NCBI GenBank assembly: GCA_004551905.1
Contig: SFPL01000028.1
Location: 1-62,109 of the forward strand
Reading direction: 5' to 3'
Source: Lentisphaeraceae bacterium
Lineage (GTDB): Bacteria; Verrucomicrobiota; Kiritimatiellia; RFP12; UBA1067
Length of the DNA stretch: 62,109 nucleotides
The notes beneath the pieces were generated by a model, which was not told the DNA's origin, searched no databases, and worked only from the letters and a program-made list of their open reading frames with translations. The first letter of the stretch is position 1, and every line of letters begins with the position of its first letter. This document shows, piece after piece, positions 39,691 to 47,541 of the stretch. A program made the position numbers and the translations under genes.

Positions 39691-40053
39691 ATGAGTGCCA
39701 AGAAGAAGAACACGACCGCAGCCAAGACAACGGCGAAGGCGAAGCCCGCCGCCCCCAAGGCAACCGCGAAGGAGCGGAAGCCCGGAGGCGGCAAGGAGGC
39801 CCCGACGGAGAGGAAGCTCTCGCTCCTCTCGGCGGCGGCCGCCGTCCTCGCCGAAAGCGACGAGCCCCTCAACTGCAAGCGCATGATCGAGCTTGCCAAG
39901 TCCAAGGGGCTGTGGTCGCCGCGCGCGGGCAAGACCCCGGAGCAGACGCTGTACTCCGCAATCGTTCGCGAGATCAAGGACAAGGGCGAGTCCTCCCGCT
40001 TCCGCCGGTCGCCTCTGCGGGGACACTACCTCCCGCCCGCCGCCGCCAACTGA
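39691..40053 (+). CDS. HARE-HTH domain protein with Lys/Ala-rich tail
   Basis: A 120-residue protein. The first 40 residues are Lys/Ala/Thr/Pro-rich like a histone H1 tail. Residues 42-115 are a HARE-HTH winged helix: KLSLLSAAAAVLAESDEPLN, MIELAKSKGLW, GKTPEQTLYSAIVREIKDKG. The domain is known from proteins linked to DNA and chromatin modification. Here it stands among two methylases and a SAM synthetase, on the opposite strand with its own promoter. Probably a DNA-compacting or modification-reading protein. It overlaps the convergent gene by 80 bases. Confidence 0.85.
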   Translation: MSAKKKNTTAAKTTAKAKPAAPKATAKERKPGGGKEAPTERKLSLLSAAAAVLAESDEPLNCKRMIELAKSKGLWSPRAGKTPEQTLYSAIVREIKDKGESSRFRRSPLRGHYLPPAAAN

Positions 40054-40261
40054 ATATGCCCCACACGGCGAACACGAGGTGGACTGCGTCCAGCACCATC
40101 CTCGCCCAGAGGTGCTGGTACGCGTCCACCCCGATCCACGCCGCGTTGACGGCGGTCCAGATGTAGAAGCACGAGACGCGCTTCTTCACGTTCAGCGCGG
40201 TTCCGAGGAGGGACAGCGCGGTGAGCGACCACAGGAAGGTCTGGGCGGCGGCCTCATTCAT
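39974..40261 (-). CDS. small multi-pass membrane protein, PnuC-like
   Basis: A 95-residue protein with three hydrophobic segments (LWSLTALSLLGTAL, FYIWTAVNAAWIGVDAY, VLDAVHLVFAVWGIFSW). The N-A-A-W-I and G-I-F-S-W pattern resembles small PnuC/nicotinamide-transporter-like phage proteins. The last 20 residues overlap the HARE-HTH gene. Coupled to metK by an eight-base overlap. Confidence 0.65.
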   Translation of the reverse strand: MNEAAAQTFLWSLTALSLLGTALNVKKRVSCFYIWTAVNAAWIGVDAYQHLWARMVLDAVHLVFAVWGIFSWRRRAGGSVPAEATGGSGRTRPCP

Positions 40262-41276
40262 GGCCGAAGAGTCCTTCCATGCAGCGGGCGGCGTAGCCGG
40301 GGAGCCGGAGTCCGAGCGTCTCGATGACGTGCGATGGCGGGTCGCTCTCCGTGTGCGTCTCGAGGAGGTTGTCCGCCGCGTCGAAGTAGCTGACGCGGAT
40401 CTCGCTCCTGCCGATGCAGCAGCTGATGCCGCAGCGCACCTCGTCGAGTCCGTGGGCCTTGAGGTATTCCAACGCCTTCATGCGGGCGAGGACATTCAGG
40501 GTCACGTCCGCCTTGCTCGGGTCCTTGCCCCACGGAGAGCCGCCCCCGATCTTGGAGTTCCCGCCGTAGAAGTCGGCGACGAGCTTTCGGCCGGTCGTGC
40601 CGCAGTCGCCTATCGGCCCGTGCTTCACATACCGCCCCGTCCCGTTCACGATCACCCTGCAGTCCGACCCGACCGCCGATTTCACGTAATCGGCGATCAC
40701 GCGCTTCGTGTCCTCCTCGGTCGCGGGATCGAGCGGGATCGCGACCACGCACTCGATGGCGCGTCCGTCCTCGGTCGTGACCTGCGTCTTCACGTCGAGG
40801 CCGCCGAAGCCGCTCCGGTAGAGCGCGTTCGCCGTCCCCCGCGCAAGCCAGTAGTCAAGCGGCATGAACCCGCGCCGCACGTCGTTGACGGCAAGCCCCC
40901 AGAAGATCCCCTGGTCGCCCCAGCCCTCGCGGTTCACTCCCTGCGTGATGTCCTCCGACTGCTGCGAGATGTGGATCGTCACCTCCACGCCGCTCCCGCT
41001 GATTACGTTGCCCTCGCCCCACTTGGCGAGGTAATCGTCCGTGTAGCCAACCTTGCAGATCGCCTCGCGGCAGAACTCGGCGAGTTCGGCGTTCGTGAAG
41101 CGGTAGGCCGATGTGACCTCGCCGGACAGGGTGCAGAAGCAGTCCTTCAGCTGCACTTCGAGGGCGACGCGGGCGTTCGGGTCGCGTTCGAGGTAGCGGT
41201 CGAGGATGTAGGATGCGATGTAGTCGCAGGTGCGGTCGGGATGGCCGACGGCGCAGTATTCTGATGTTCGGATCAT
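40254..41276 (-). CDS. metK: S-adenosylmethionine synthetase
   Basis: A 340-residue enzyme (start MIRTSEYCAVGHPDRTCD with AAAGGAAAAGACA upstream). Signature blocks: GHPDRTCD (11-18), GEVTS (52-56), GDQGIFWG (120-127) and GGGSPWGKDPSK (244-255). It makes SAM from methionine and ATP. It is about 40 residues shorter than typical bacterial MetK, mainly in the middle, but keeps the active-site motifs. It follows the ParB-methylase gene, so it probably supplies SAM for phage DNA methylation. Confidence 0.9.
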   Translation of the reverse strand: MIRTSEYCAVGHPDRTCDYIASYILDRYLERDPNARVALEVQLKDCFCTLSGEVTSAYRFTNAELAEFCREAICKVGYTDDYLAKWGEGNVISGSGVEVTIHISQQSEDITQGVNREGWGDQGIFWGLAVNDVRRGFMPLDYWLARGTANALYRSGFGGLDVKTQVTTEDGRAIECVVAIPLDPATEEDTKRVIADYVKSAVGSDCRVIVNGTGRYVKHGPIGDCGTTGRKLVADFYGGNSKIGGGSPWGKDPSKADVTLNVLARMKALEYLKAHGLDEVRCGISCCIGRSEIRVSYFDAADNLLETHTESDPPSHVIETLGLRLPGYAARCMEGLFGHE

Positions 41277-41451
41277 TGTCTTTTCCTTTCGTTTATGGCC
41301 ATGATAGAATGTCGTGTGGATCTCCATGTCTCCGGTATATCTCGGGGTGCTCTCACACTGTCTCTCACTCCCAATCGGGCGACAAGTGCCGTAAATGCGC
41401 GGTATATCGGGCTTTTACGGCAGATGTCGCCGCGTCGGGCGTGTGTTTCCG
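41277..41451 (-). promoter_or_regulatory. metK upstream region with TTTACGGCA motifs
   Basis: Two motifs of the class 1 type face each other: TTTACGGCACTTGTCGCC on the minus strand near 41390 and TTTTACGGCAGATGTCGCC on the plus strand near 41408. The -10 hexamers are poor, so the site may act as an operator. I looked for a SAM riboswitch fold and did not find one. Confidence 0.4.
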
Positions 41452-42699
41452 TCAAATGTCGGATACTGTGTCCTCCACCTGGTCTGCCGCGTTTGCACAC
41501 TCCTTCGACGGAGTGAGCTTCTGCCAGTCGCAGCCCTCGCCGTGGACGTGCTCTGCCCAGCGGCGGCGGATCACGTCGCAGTACTTCGGGTCGAGTTCGA
41601 CGCACCTGCACACGCGGCCGGTCTGCTGGCAGGCGATGATCGTCGAGCCGCTCCCGCCGAAGGTATCGAGAACGACGTCGCCCCGCTTGGTGGAGTTCTT
41701 GAGGAGGTACACGAGCATCTCCGTCGGCTTCATCGTCGGGTGGACGTCGTTCTTCTTCGGCTTGTTGAACTCCATGACCGTGGTCTGGGCGCGGTCGCCG
41801 TACCAGCTGTGCGACGCGCCTTCCTTCCAGCCGTACAGGCACGGCTCGTGAATCCACTGGTAGTCCTGACGTCCGAGGACGAGGGCGTTCTTCTTCCACA
41901 CGAGGCACTCGCGCACCCGCAGCCCCACGTCGAAACACGCGCCACGGAAGTTGTAGCCCTCCGAGTCGGCGTGGAACACGTAGAACGCCGCGCCGGGCTT
42001 CATCGCCTTTTCGGCGCACCCGAAGGCGGTGCGCAGGAACTCGCGGAACTTCGAGTCCTCCATCGAGTCGTTCTGGATCGTGAGACCGTTCGACCCCTCG
42101 TAGGCCACGTTGTAGGGCGGGTCGGTGAGCCAGCAGTCGACCGTTCCGTCGCCCGCTATCTTCGACACGTCCTCGCGCCTCGTCGAGTCGCCGCAGAGGA
42201 GGAGGTGCTGCCCGAGGACGTACACCTCGCCCGGCTTCGACACTGCGACTTCCGGGGCTTCGGGCGCATCGTCGGGATTGGTCTGCCCCATCTCGTCCGC
42301 CGTGCCGCCGAGGAGTTCGTCGAGTTCGGACGTGTCGAACCCGAGCGCACCCATGTCGAAGCCGGCCTCCTGCAGGGCCTTCATCTCGGCCTTCAGCAGA
42401 TCCATGTCCCACTTGGCGACCTCGCCGGTCTTGTTGTCGGCGATCCGCAGGGCCTTCTCCTGCTCCGGGGTGAGGTGGTCGACCACGATGGCGGGGATCG
42501 ACTCCGCGCCGATCTCCTTCATGGCCTTCACGCGGGTGTGGCCGTTGATGATCACGAGGTCGCGGTTTACGATGATCGCGCCGATGAAACCGTACTCGCG
42601 GATGGACGCGACCACGCCCGCGACCGCCTCGTCGTTCACACGGGGGTTGTTCGGATAGGGCTTCAAGTCCGCTATCTTCAAGTTCTGAACCGTTGGCAT
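41452..42699 (-). CDS. ParB-like domain fused to N4/N6 DNA methylase
   Basis: A 415-residue protein from MPTVQNLKIADLKPYPNNPR. Residues 5-95 are a ParB/sulfiredoxin-like domain (NGHTRVKAM at 52-60). Residues 155-390 are a beta-class methylase with motif IV DPPY (193-196) before motif I LDTFGGSGST (344-353). It methylates adenine N6 or cytosine N4. This fusion is frequent in phages. A class 2 promoter lies about 320 bases upstream. Confidence 0.92.
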   Translation of the reverse strand: MPTVQNLKIADLKPYPNNPRVNDEAVAGVVASIREYGFIGAIIVNRDLVIINGHTRVKAMKEIGAESIPAIVVDHLTPEQEKALRIADNKTGEVAKWDMDLLKAEMKALQEAGFDMGALGFDTSELDELLGGTADEMGQTNPDDAPEAPEVAVSKPGEVYVLGQHLLLCGDSTRREDVSKIAGDGTVDCWLTDPPYNVAYEGSNGLTIQNDSMEDSKFREFLRTAFGCAEKAMKPGAAFYVFHADSEGYNFRGACFDVGLRVRECLVWKKNALVLGRQDYQWIHEPCLYGWKEGASHSWYGDRAQTTVMEFNKPKKNDVHPTMKPTEMLVYLLKNSTKRGDVVLDTFGGSGSTIIACQQTGRVCRCVELDPKYCDVIRRRWAEHVHGEGCDWQKLTPSKECANAADQVEDTVSDI

Positions 42700-43020
42700 C
42701 TTCCTTCTCCTTGCGCGGCCCGCCTCGCGGCGCAACCGCCTGTTTTCAGTCCCTTTCGGGGTTTCGCCCGGTAAAACAAACTCTCGTCAGTAGTCCGGCT
42801 CCTTCCCGCGCCCTCTTCTCCAGAGGCCCCAGGGGAGGAACCAAGGCCGATTTTCGAGGATCGCGCCAGTTCGCCCCACACGGGCTTCCTTTCGGGGGGA
42901 GCGGGGTGGTGCGGCGGGCTTCGCACGGCGCGAACACGGGGCAACCTGGGCGGCATCCGGCGCATTCTGGTCGGGCGCGGAGGTTGCTTCGGGTGTCCGC
43001 AAGGTGCTGACCCGCCGCAA
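42700..43020 (-). other. long GC-rich leader of the ParB-methylase gene
   Basis: Open in several frames but with no ribosome sites or recognisable proteins. Contains inverted repeats and lies between class 2 promoter copy C and the gene. Confidence 0.4.
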
Positions 43021-43055
43021 GGATGGTTATTGCCGAGCGCGGGGAATTTTCAGTT
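43021..43055 (-). promoter_or_regulatory. class 2 promoter, copy C
   Basis: Minus strand CTGAAA-17-ATAACC within GGCAATAACCATCC, same spacing as copies A, B and D. Confidence 0.55.
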
Positions 43056-43080
43056 GGTGCGTGCGCCCAGAATCGCTATT

Positions 43081-43089
43081 TGGTATAAT
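43081..43089 (+). promoter_or_regulatory. extended -10 promoter TGGTATAAT
   Basis: TG-n-TATAAT, hexamer 43084-43089. It starts a transcript of about 290 nt that contains the second amber-interrupted ORF and ends at the hairpin 43349-43373. Confidence 0.5.
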
Positions 43090-43237
43090 TTCATTGTTTC
43101 TGTTCTCTTCAACATTTCCAATGCTTTGGTATCTGCTGTCAATGAGTCGGTTCAACGGGTGACTGTCGGCTTCAATGCTGCACCACCCACCAAAAAATAC
43201 CGGCAATGACGCCGCTATCAAGTAAAGGAAAACAAAA

Positions 43238-43342
43238 ATGAAGAAGACATAGAAACTGTTTCATAGACTGAGCTTCTGGCTCCTTGTCGTGTTGGCTGCA
43301 CTCGCGGCAGACTTCGCGCTCGTTGCATTCGCATTGCCGTGA
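43238..43342 (+). CDS. small membrane-type ORF interrupted by an amber codon
   Basis: ATG, MKKT, TAG (43250-43252), then 29 codons to TGA including the hydrophobic helix FWLLVVLAALAADFALVAF. AAAGGA stands nine bases upstream. Promoter, about 140-base leader, ORF and terminator form a complete unit. Either the amber is read through, or only a four-residue peptide is made, or the unit is an RNA gene. Confidence 0.45.
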
Positions 43343-43348
43343 AACACG

Positions 43349-43373
43349 GGCGGGAAGGACAAACCTTCCCGCC
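43349..43373 (+). terminator. Rho-independent terminator
   Basis: GGCGGGAAGG pairs with CCTTCCCGCC across ACAAA; TCTTCATTTT follows. Confidence 0.75.
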
Positions 43374-43451
43374 TCTTCATTTTGTCGGTGTCCTCGCGCG
43401 CGAGCGTACGCACACAAAATCGGGCGAAAATGCGTTGCGCGAGTGAAGCCC

Positions 43452-43650
43452 ACCGACATACCGACAGATGGGTAGGAGAGTGGATAAATATAGATAAACT
43501 ACACTTAAAACCACACTCAAACGTCGTTTATCCGCTTTTTCATCCGTCGGTTCATCTGTCGGTCATCTGTCGGTGAGTTCCGACAGATAGCCCCGTTTTC
43601 GGCCCTCCATCTGTCGGGAAAGCCGACGTTGACCGACAGATGACCGACAT
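43452..43650. repeat. iteron-like cluster of CATCTGTCGG
   Basis: The 10-mer CATCTGTCGG or its complement occurs at 43461-43470 (inverted), 43541-43550 (one mismatch), 43553-43562, 43564-43573, 43580-43589 (inverted, one mismatch), 43608-43617 and 43633-43642 (inverted), plus shorter ACCGACAT pieces. Two copy pairs form dyads. The DNA between is AT-richer. It could be a replication origin or an operator array for the nuclease operon. Confidence 0.7.
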
Positions 43651-43692
43651 TAAATACGACACATGGCGGCCGAAATCGGAGGCCGTTTCGGC

Positions 43693-43728
43693 TTTGGTTC
43701 AAGGGTGCGTTTTGGTATAATATTGGGC
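43693..43728 (+). promoter_or_regulatory. extended -10 promoter abutting the nuclease ATG
   Basis: TGGTATAAT (hexamer 43716-43721), then ATTGGGC, then ATG at 43729. A leaderless transcript is predicted; no Shine-Dalgarno sequence is present. Confidence 0.6.
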
Positions 43729-44778
43729 ATGGGTCTACATGGAAAGAACAGAATCGCGATGGGGCTGGCGACACTCTCGCTGGCCTTTTCCTTGCACACC
43801 CTCGCGCAGAGCGACAACCTCGAACTCGGCGCACCGGGGACGGCGGACAAGGTGATCGACCGCGAGGGCTATGCGCTCGGGTACAAGACCGCGTGGAAGA
43901 CTGCCCGATGGGTCACGTACCGTCTCACGGACGATGAGGTGCTGAACCAGGTGGCGAGGCGGTCGGAGGAGTTCGCGCCCGACCCGCAGATCGCCGGCGG
44001 CCCGCAGCTCGAGGACTACCGGGGGAGCGGCTACGACCGTGGGCATCTCGCGCCGGCGGCGGACATGAAGTGGTCGCAGCGGGCGATGACCGAGTGCTTC
44101 TACCTCTCCAACATGGTTCCGCAGGATCGGGAGAACAACGGCGGCATCTGGAACGAGATCGAGAACACGGTGCGCGGCTTCGCCTGCGCCGAGGGCTCGG
44201 TGTTCGTCGCGACGGGACCGATCACACCCGAACGGCCCGTGCTGTCGGTGGGCAAGGGGCGCGTCGCCGTGCCGACGGAGCTGTGGAAGGTCGTGTACGA
44301 CGAGACCCCGCCGCAGAAGATGATCGGCTTCATCGTCCCGAACAGGAACGTCAAGGGCAAGCCGAAGGACTACGCGTGTTCCGTCGCCGAGGTCGAGAGG
44401 AAAACGGGGCTTCGCTTCTTCCCGAAGCTCACGGGCGGGGACTCGCTCAAGCGGTCGTTCGACGCATCGGCATGGGACTGGTCGAAGAGCCAGCGGCGGC
44501 GCGTCGCCGCCGCGCCCAGGGCGGCGCAGACGGCGACTGCATCGAAGGTCTCGGATTCGTACTTCGCGGGCATCCGCGAGGAGTACAGGGCGGGCGGGGC
44601 GATGCCCGTCGGAAGACGCAAGGCCGCGCCCGTGTGCGACAAGTGGCCCGATACCGGATGGTGGCTGTCGACCAACTCCATGAAGCGGCACAACCGCAAG
44701 TGCGAGAACTACAGAAAGACACGCGGCTATCCCTGCCGGAAGGACGAGGGCAGCCCGTGCGGGAAATGCGGAGGTTGA
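43729..44778 (+). CDS. secreted DNA/RNA non-specific endonuclease
   Basis: A 349-residue protein with a signal peptide (hydrophobic LATLSLAFSLHTLAQ, residues 13-27). The catalytic core is GYDRGHLAPAADMKWS (DRGH at 103-106) and NNGGIWNEIE (about 136-145), the NucA/Serratia nuclease signature. The last 45 residues form a separate Cys-rich module with WLSTNSMKRHNRKC and a final CGKCGG, a tail I recall on nucleases and other exported proteins of gut bacteria. It may degrade host DNA or extracellular DNA at lysis. First gene of a plus-strand operon. Confidence 0.9.
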   Translation: MGLHGKNRIAMGLATLSLAFSLHTLAQSDNLELGAPGTADKVIDREGYALGYKTAWKTARWVTYRLTDDEVLNQVARRSEEFAPDPQIAGGPQLEDYRGSGYDRGHLAPAADMKWSQRAMTECFYLSNMVPQDRENNGGIWNEIENTVRGFACAEGSVFVATGPITPERPVLSVGKGRVAVPTELWKVVYDETPPQKMIGFIVPNRNVKGKPKDYACSVAEVERKTGLRFFPKLTGGDSLKRSFDASAWDWSKSQRRRVAAAPRAAQTATASKVSDSYFAGIREEYRAGGAMPVGRRKAAPVCDKWPDTGWWLSTNSMKRHNRKCENYRKTRGYPCRKDEGSPCGKCGG

Positions 44779-44783
44779 GCATC

Positions 44784-45560
44784 ATGGAATATCTCAAAGA
44801 CCGTCCAGACTGCATCCTCGATTTCAGGTGGACAAAGCTCATCAAATGCGAACAACCCGCCAGACCGAGGGATGCGACACCGGACTGGGATTTTCCCGGC
44901 CATGTCTTTCCGTTCATGCTCGGAAGGAAATGGGGAGATGACTCAAAATGCTCAACCGACGCGGACAACACGAGGCCGGCCGAACGGCTGACCCCTGTCA
45001 CCATCTCCGGCAAAAAGGCAAAGAACTCCGACCAAAGTCATCTTGTGCTGTCCTACGCCTCGGTGGTGATCGACCGCGAGTCCGACACGCGGGAGTTCCA
45101 TCGAATTCTGTTCTCCAAAGACCAATGGGATGAATTGGCCCATTCTGTCGGTGCAAACGAGAAGGTCATCCTCGAGTGTTGCACCATCGGCTTCGATCCG
45201 AAGGATGAAGAGGCGGTCATCGACACGATAGAACACTATGACTTCGGCGACGGATGCGGATTTGAAACGGGAACGTACAAGAGGTACATTCCCGGCGTTG
45301 TCACCAATGTTGTTTCCGTCTCGATTGCGCGGGATCTGCAAATGCCGGTTGAGCGCAGCGAGAATGAGTCGCAACGCCAATCGCCGTATGCCCGCCATAG
45401 CCCTGTGCCGACATACGATGATTTGTATGACGAATGCTATCCTCTGCCGCCTACGGAAGAGGATTCAGAGGAATATGACGATTACGAGCCGAAGTTAAGC
45501 GATTACTACGACGATCTGGAAGAGCTGGAGCTGAACACACGCGGCGACGGCTACGATTGA
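44784..45560 (+). CDS. unknown protein with acidic C terminus
   Basis: A 258-residue protein starting MEYLKDRPDCILDFRWTKL with GGAGG upstream. An alpha/beta N-terminal half is followed by a strongly acidic, Tyr-rich tail (about residues 205-258). Five bases separate it from the nuclease stop, so it is in the same operon. It might be a nuclease inhibitor or partner; that is only positional inference. Confidence 0.65.
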   Translation: MEYLKDRPDCILDFRWTKLIKCEQPARPRDATPDWDFPGHVFPFMLGRKWGDDSKCSTDADNTRPAERLTPVTISGKKAKNSDQSHLVLSYASVVIDRESDTREFHRILFSKDQWDELAHSVGANEKVILECCTIGFDPKDEEAVIDTIEHYDFGDGCGFETGTYKRYIPGVVTNVVSVSIARDLQMPVERSENESQRQSPYARHSPVPTYDDLYDECYPLPPTEEDSEEYDDYEPKLSDYYDDLEELELNTRGDGYD

Positions 45561-45578
45561 TGCAGGAGTGAATGAATC

Positions 45579-45782
45579 ATGAGCCTATTCGCAAAGATCG
45601 ACGCGGGGTCGAAGTTCTACGTCGACATGGTACACGGGGACGTGTTCGAGGAAGGCGCGGACGGCGTGTTCGTCCTGAAGCGCATCGACGGAAGAAAGGA
45701 GCGGATCGCCATCGACGCGATCCCCGACGGGGCGCAGCTTCTCTTCGGCGACCCACACCGCATCTGGGACTACGTGCGATGA
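45579..45782 (+). CDS. small protein, 67 residues
   Basis: Starts MSLFAKIDAGSKFYVDMVHG with CAGGAG upstream. Short beta strands suggest a small barrel. Its stop overlaps the next ATG (ATGA). Unknown. Confidence 0.65.
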   Translation: MSLFAKIDAGSKFYVDMVHGDVFEEGADGVFVLKRIDGRKERIAIDAIPDGAQLLFGDPHRIWDYVR

Positions 45783-45925
45783 ACGAGACCGGCACACAGA
45801 GGGACAAGCTCATCGAGGAGCTGAAGCGTACGGACGCGCTGCTTGAGTACGCCGTCCAGCACGGCGAGAATGCGGAGGCGGAGCGACTTCGCGGGAAGAT
45901 GCGCAGACTGACGGAGGCGTTGTGA
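45779..45925 (+). CDS. small coiled-coil protein, 48 residues
   Basis: Starts MNETGTQRDKLIEELKRTD, all-helical, with a heptad-like Leu/Ala pattern. Coupled on both sides (ATGA and TGATG overlaps). Too short for many gene callers, but tightly packed in the operon. Confidence 0.65.
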   Translation: MNETGTQRDKLIEELKRTDALLEYAVQHGENAEAERLRGKMRRLTEAL

Positions 45926-46455
45926 TGTTCAAGTTCATGCTGAAGAAGAAGCCCCAGCCGGCCTCCGCTCCGCAGGTGTACACCCCGCCAGCGGAAGAGC
46001 CGCCGCTCATCGAAATCCCGATGCCGCCTCAGGTGACGATCCCCGAGCGGAAGCGAATCGAGAGGATGAACGCGGTCATCCCCAATCTGCGGAAGCGGCA
46101 CATCGACGGACTCTCGGACGTCGGATTCGCGGTGTTCCCCGGCATGGAGCTTCTCCGTGTGCGTCTCGGCATCGAGGACGGCATCGACTGGCAGAAGCGG
46201 TGGACGGATGCCGGCGGGAAACTGTACGACGGAAGGATGATCGCGCTAAAAACCGACCCCATCTGGGTGAAGATATCCGACTACGGCGTTCCGTACCCGC
46301 CGTTCGAGTTCCACGACGTAATGGGCACACAGGAGATCGGGCGCAAGGAGTGCATCGCGCTCGGATTCGATCTGCCGCGCACCAAGACGCAGATCGCGAT
46401 GCACAAGGCGGGCGGTGCGCCGAAGATCAAGATCGTGCGCATCTCGAAGGGATGA
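45925..46455 (+). CDS. phage protein related to head-morphogenesis proteins
   Basis: A 176-residue protein starting MFKFMLKKKPQPASAPQ. The Pro-rich N terminus is followed by RKRHIDGLSDVGFAVFPGME and GGKLYDGRMIALKTDPIWVK, YPPFEFHDVMG. I recall the second block from C-terminal parts of Mu-type minor head proteins. Its place behind a secreted nuclease on the plus strand is unusual for a head protein, so the domain may be reused. Confidence 0.6.
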   Translation: MFKFMLKKKPQPASAPQVYTPPAEEPPLIEIPMPPQVTIPERKRIERMNAVIPNLRKRHIDGLSDVGFAVFPGMELLRVRLGIEDGIDWQKRWTDAGGKLYDGRMIALKTDPIWVKISDYGVPYPPFEFHDVMGTQEIGRKECIALGFDLPRTKTQIAMHKAGGAPKIKIVRISKG

Positions 46456-46459
46456 AAAA

Positions 46460-46483
46460 GACGGAGGGCCGGAGCCCTCCGTC
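46460..46483 (-). terminator. terminator between convergent genes
   Basis: GACGGAGGGC pairs with GCCCTCCGTC. On the minus strand TTTTTC follows, so it serves the gene at 46510; on the plus strand it could act as a weaker end for the nuclease operon. Confidence 0.7.
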
Positions 46484-46509
46484 CGTTGTGTGGATCGGTC
46501 GTGCGACCG

Positions 46510-47436
46510 TTAGAACGACGCTGGGATCGGCAGCCAGAGATCAATGTCCTTGATCACGACGTAACCGTCGCGGATCTCGAATTTGTGAAGTCTGGGATAG
46601 CCGTCCTCCGCCCCACGGAACACCCATTCGTACCTCATGTCGAACTCGTCAAAGGAATCGCGAGACAGGACATGGTTGCCGTTGCGGTCGGCCCAGCCAA
46701 GGAGGATGTCATCCCCCGAAATGCCGTTCGGGGCGATGACCGCGCTCTTGCCGTATTCCGTTACGTTCATTCGACTCATGGCATAGTCGTATGCATCGTG
46801 AAGGCCGGCCTTCTTGAGCCAGCCGGGGGTGGAATAGTCGAAGTACACGAACGCCTTGATGCCGTTGTCCTCGAGACCGTCGAGCAGTCCCTTGAACGCG
46901 AGTCCTTCAGTTTCGATGACCGACTGGTCGCCGAAGAAGTTCCCTGCATCGATTGCGCAACCCGCGAGTTGCATCTGCCAGAGCAGCTCGTCGGTGTCGC
47001 TGACCTTCTTGTACTTCGCGGGCAAGGGTTCGACGCTCCAGCCGAGATCAGCAAGCTGGTCGAGACGGAGCGACGTGTCCTTGAGAAACGTGCGCTTGCC
47101 AGTCAGCAGACGATCAATGCCATTGGCATCCACGCCGTGCTGGCGGACGTGCTTCACCGTGAGGTTGAGCAGCGCACCCGCATTGGCCGGGGTGCGATAG
47201 TGGTAGGCCGTGTGCATCTGCTTCGCCGACATATAGCCGTTTCCGCAGGGGATCGCGACCTTGGCCACCGCATTCCCGTGGTAGGTGTCCTCGCGGTAGA
47301 AGAAGCGGGGCATGGGCTTTTCGCCTTGCGCCGTGTCTTTCTTGGCGGGGGTTGTCTTGATGGGCTGTCCACACGGGCGGCCCGTGACCGGATTGATTAG
47401 ACGAAGCCCGGTCGACTTCGCATCAGAAGTACGCAT
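46510..47436 (-). CDS. phage protein of unknown function, 308 residues
   Basis: Starts MRTSDAKSTGLRLINPVTGR with AAAGGAAAAG upstream. The middle (LLDGLEDNGIKAFVYFDYST) and the C terminus are alpha/beta. No motif recognised. It is an isolated transcription unit with a TATCGGCATTAT -10-like sequence upstream, close to the class 1 form. Confidence 0.6.
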   Translation of the reverse strand: MRTSDAKSTGLRLINPVTGRPCGQPIKTTPAKKDTAQGEKPMPRFFYREDTYHGNAVAKVAIPCGNGYMSAKQMHTAYHYRTPANAGALLNLTVKHVRQHGVDANGIDRLLTGKRTFLKDTSLRLDQLADLGWSVEPLPAKYKKVSDTDELLWQMQLAGCAIDAGNFFGDQSVIETEGLAFKGLLDGLEDNGIKAFVYFDYSTPGWLKKAGLHDAYDYAMSRMNVTEYGKSAVIAPNGISGDDILLGWADRNGNHVLSRDSFDEFDMRYEWVFRGAEDGYPRLHKFEIRDGYVVIKDIDLWLPIPASF

Positions 47437-47541
47437 TTGTACTTTTCCTTTGCTGATAATGCCGATACGATTGTGTCGGCAATTAAGACCCAAGGCCCGC
47501 CTCACATGAAGCAGATCCGCCTTTAGGTCGAAATGGGGAAT

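Noticed and set aside
41277..41451. SAM riboswitch upstream of metK
   Set aside because: No SAM-I, SAM-II or SAM-IV-like core or kink-turn could be found; the region looks like promoter and operator DNA.
42746..43020. Overlapping minus-strand ORFs upstream of the ParB-methylase gene
   Set aside because: Several frames are open because of high GC, but none has a ribosome site or a recognisable domain. Treated as a leader.
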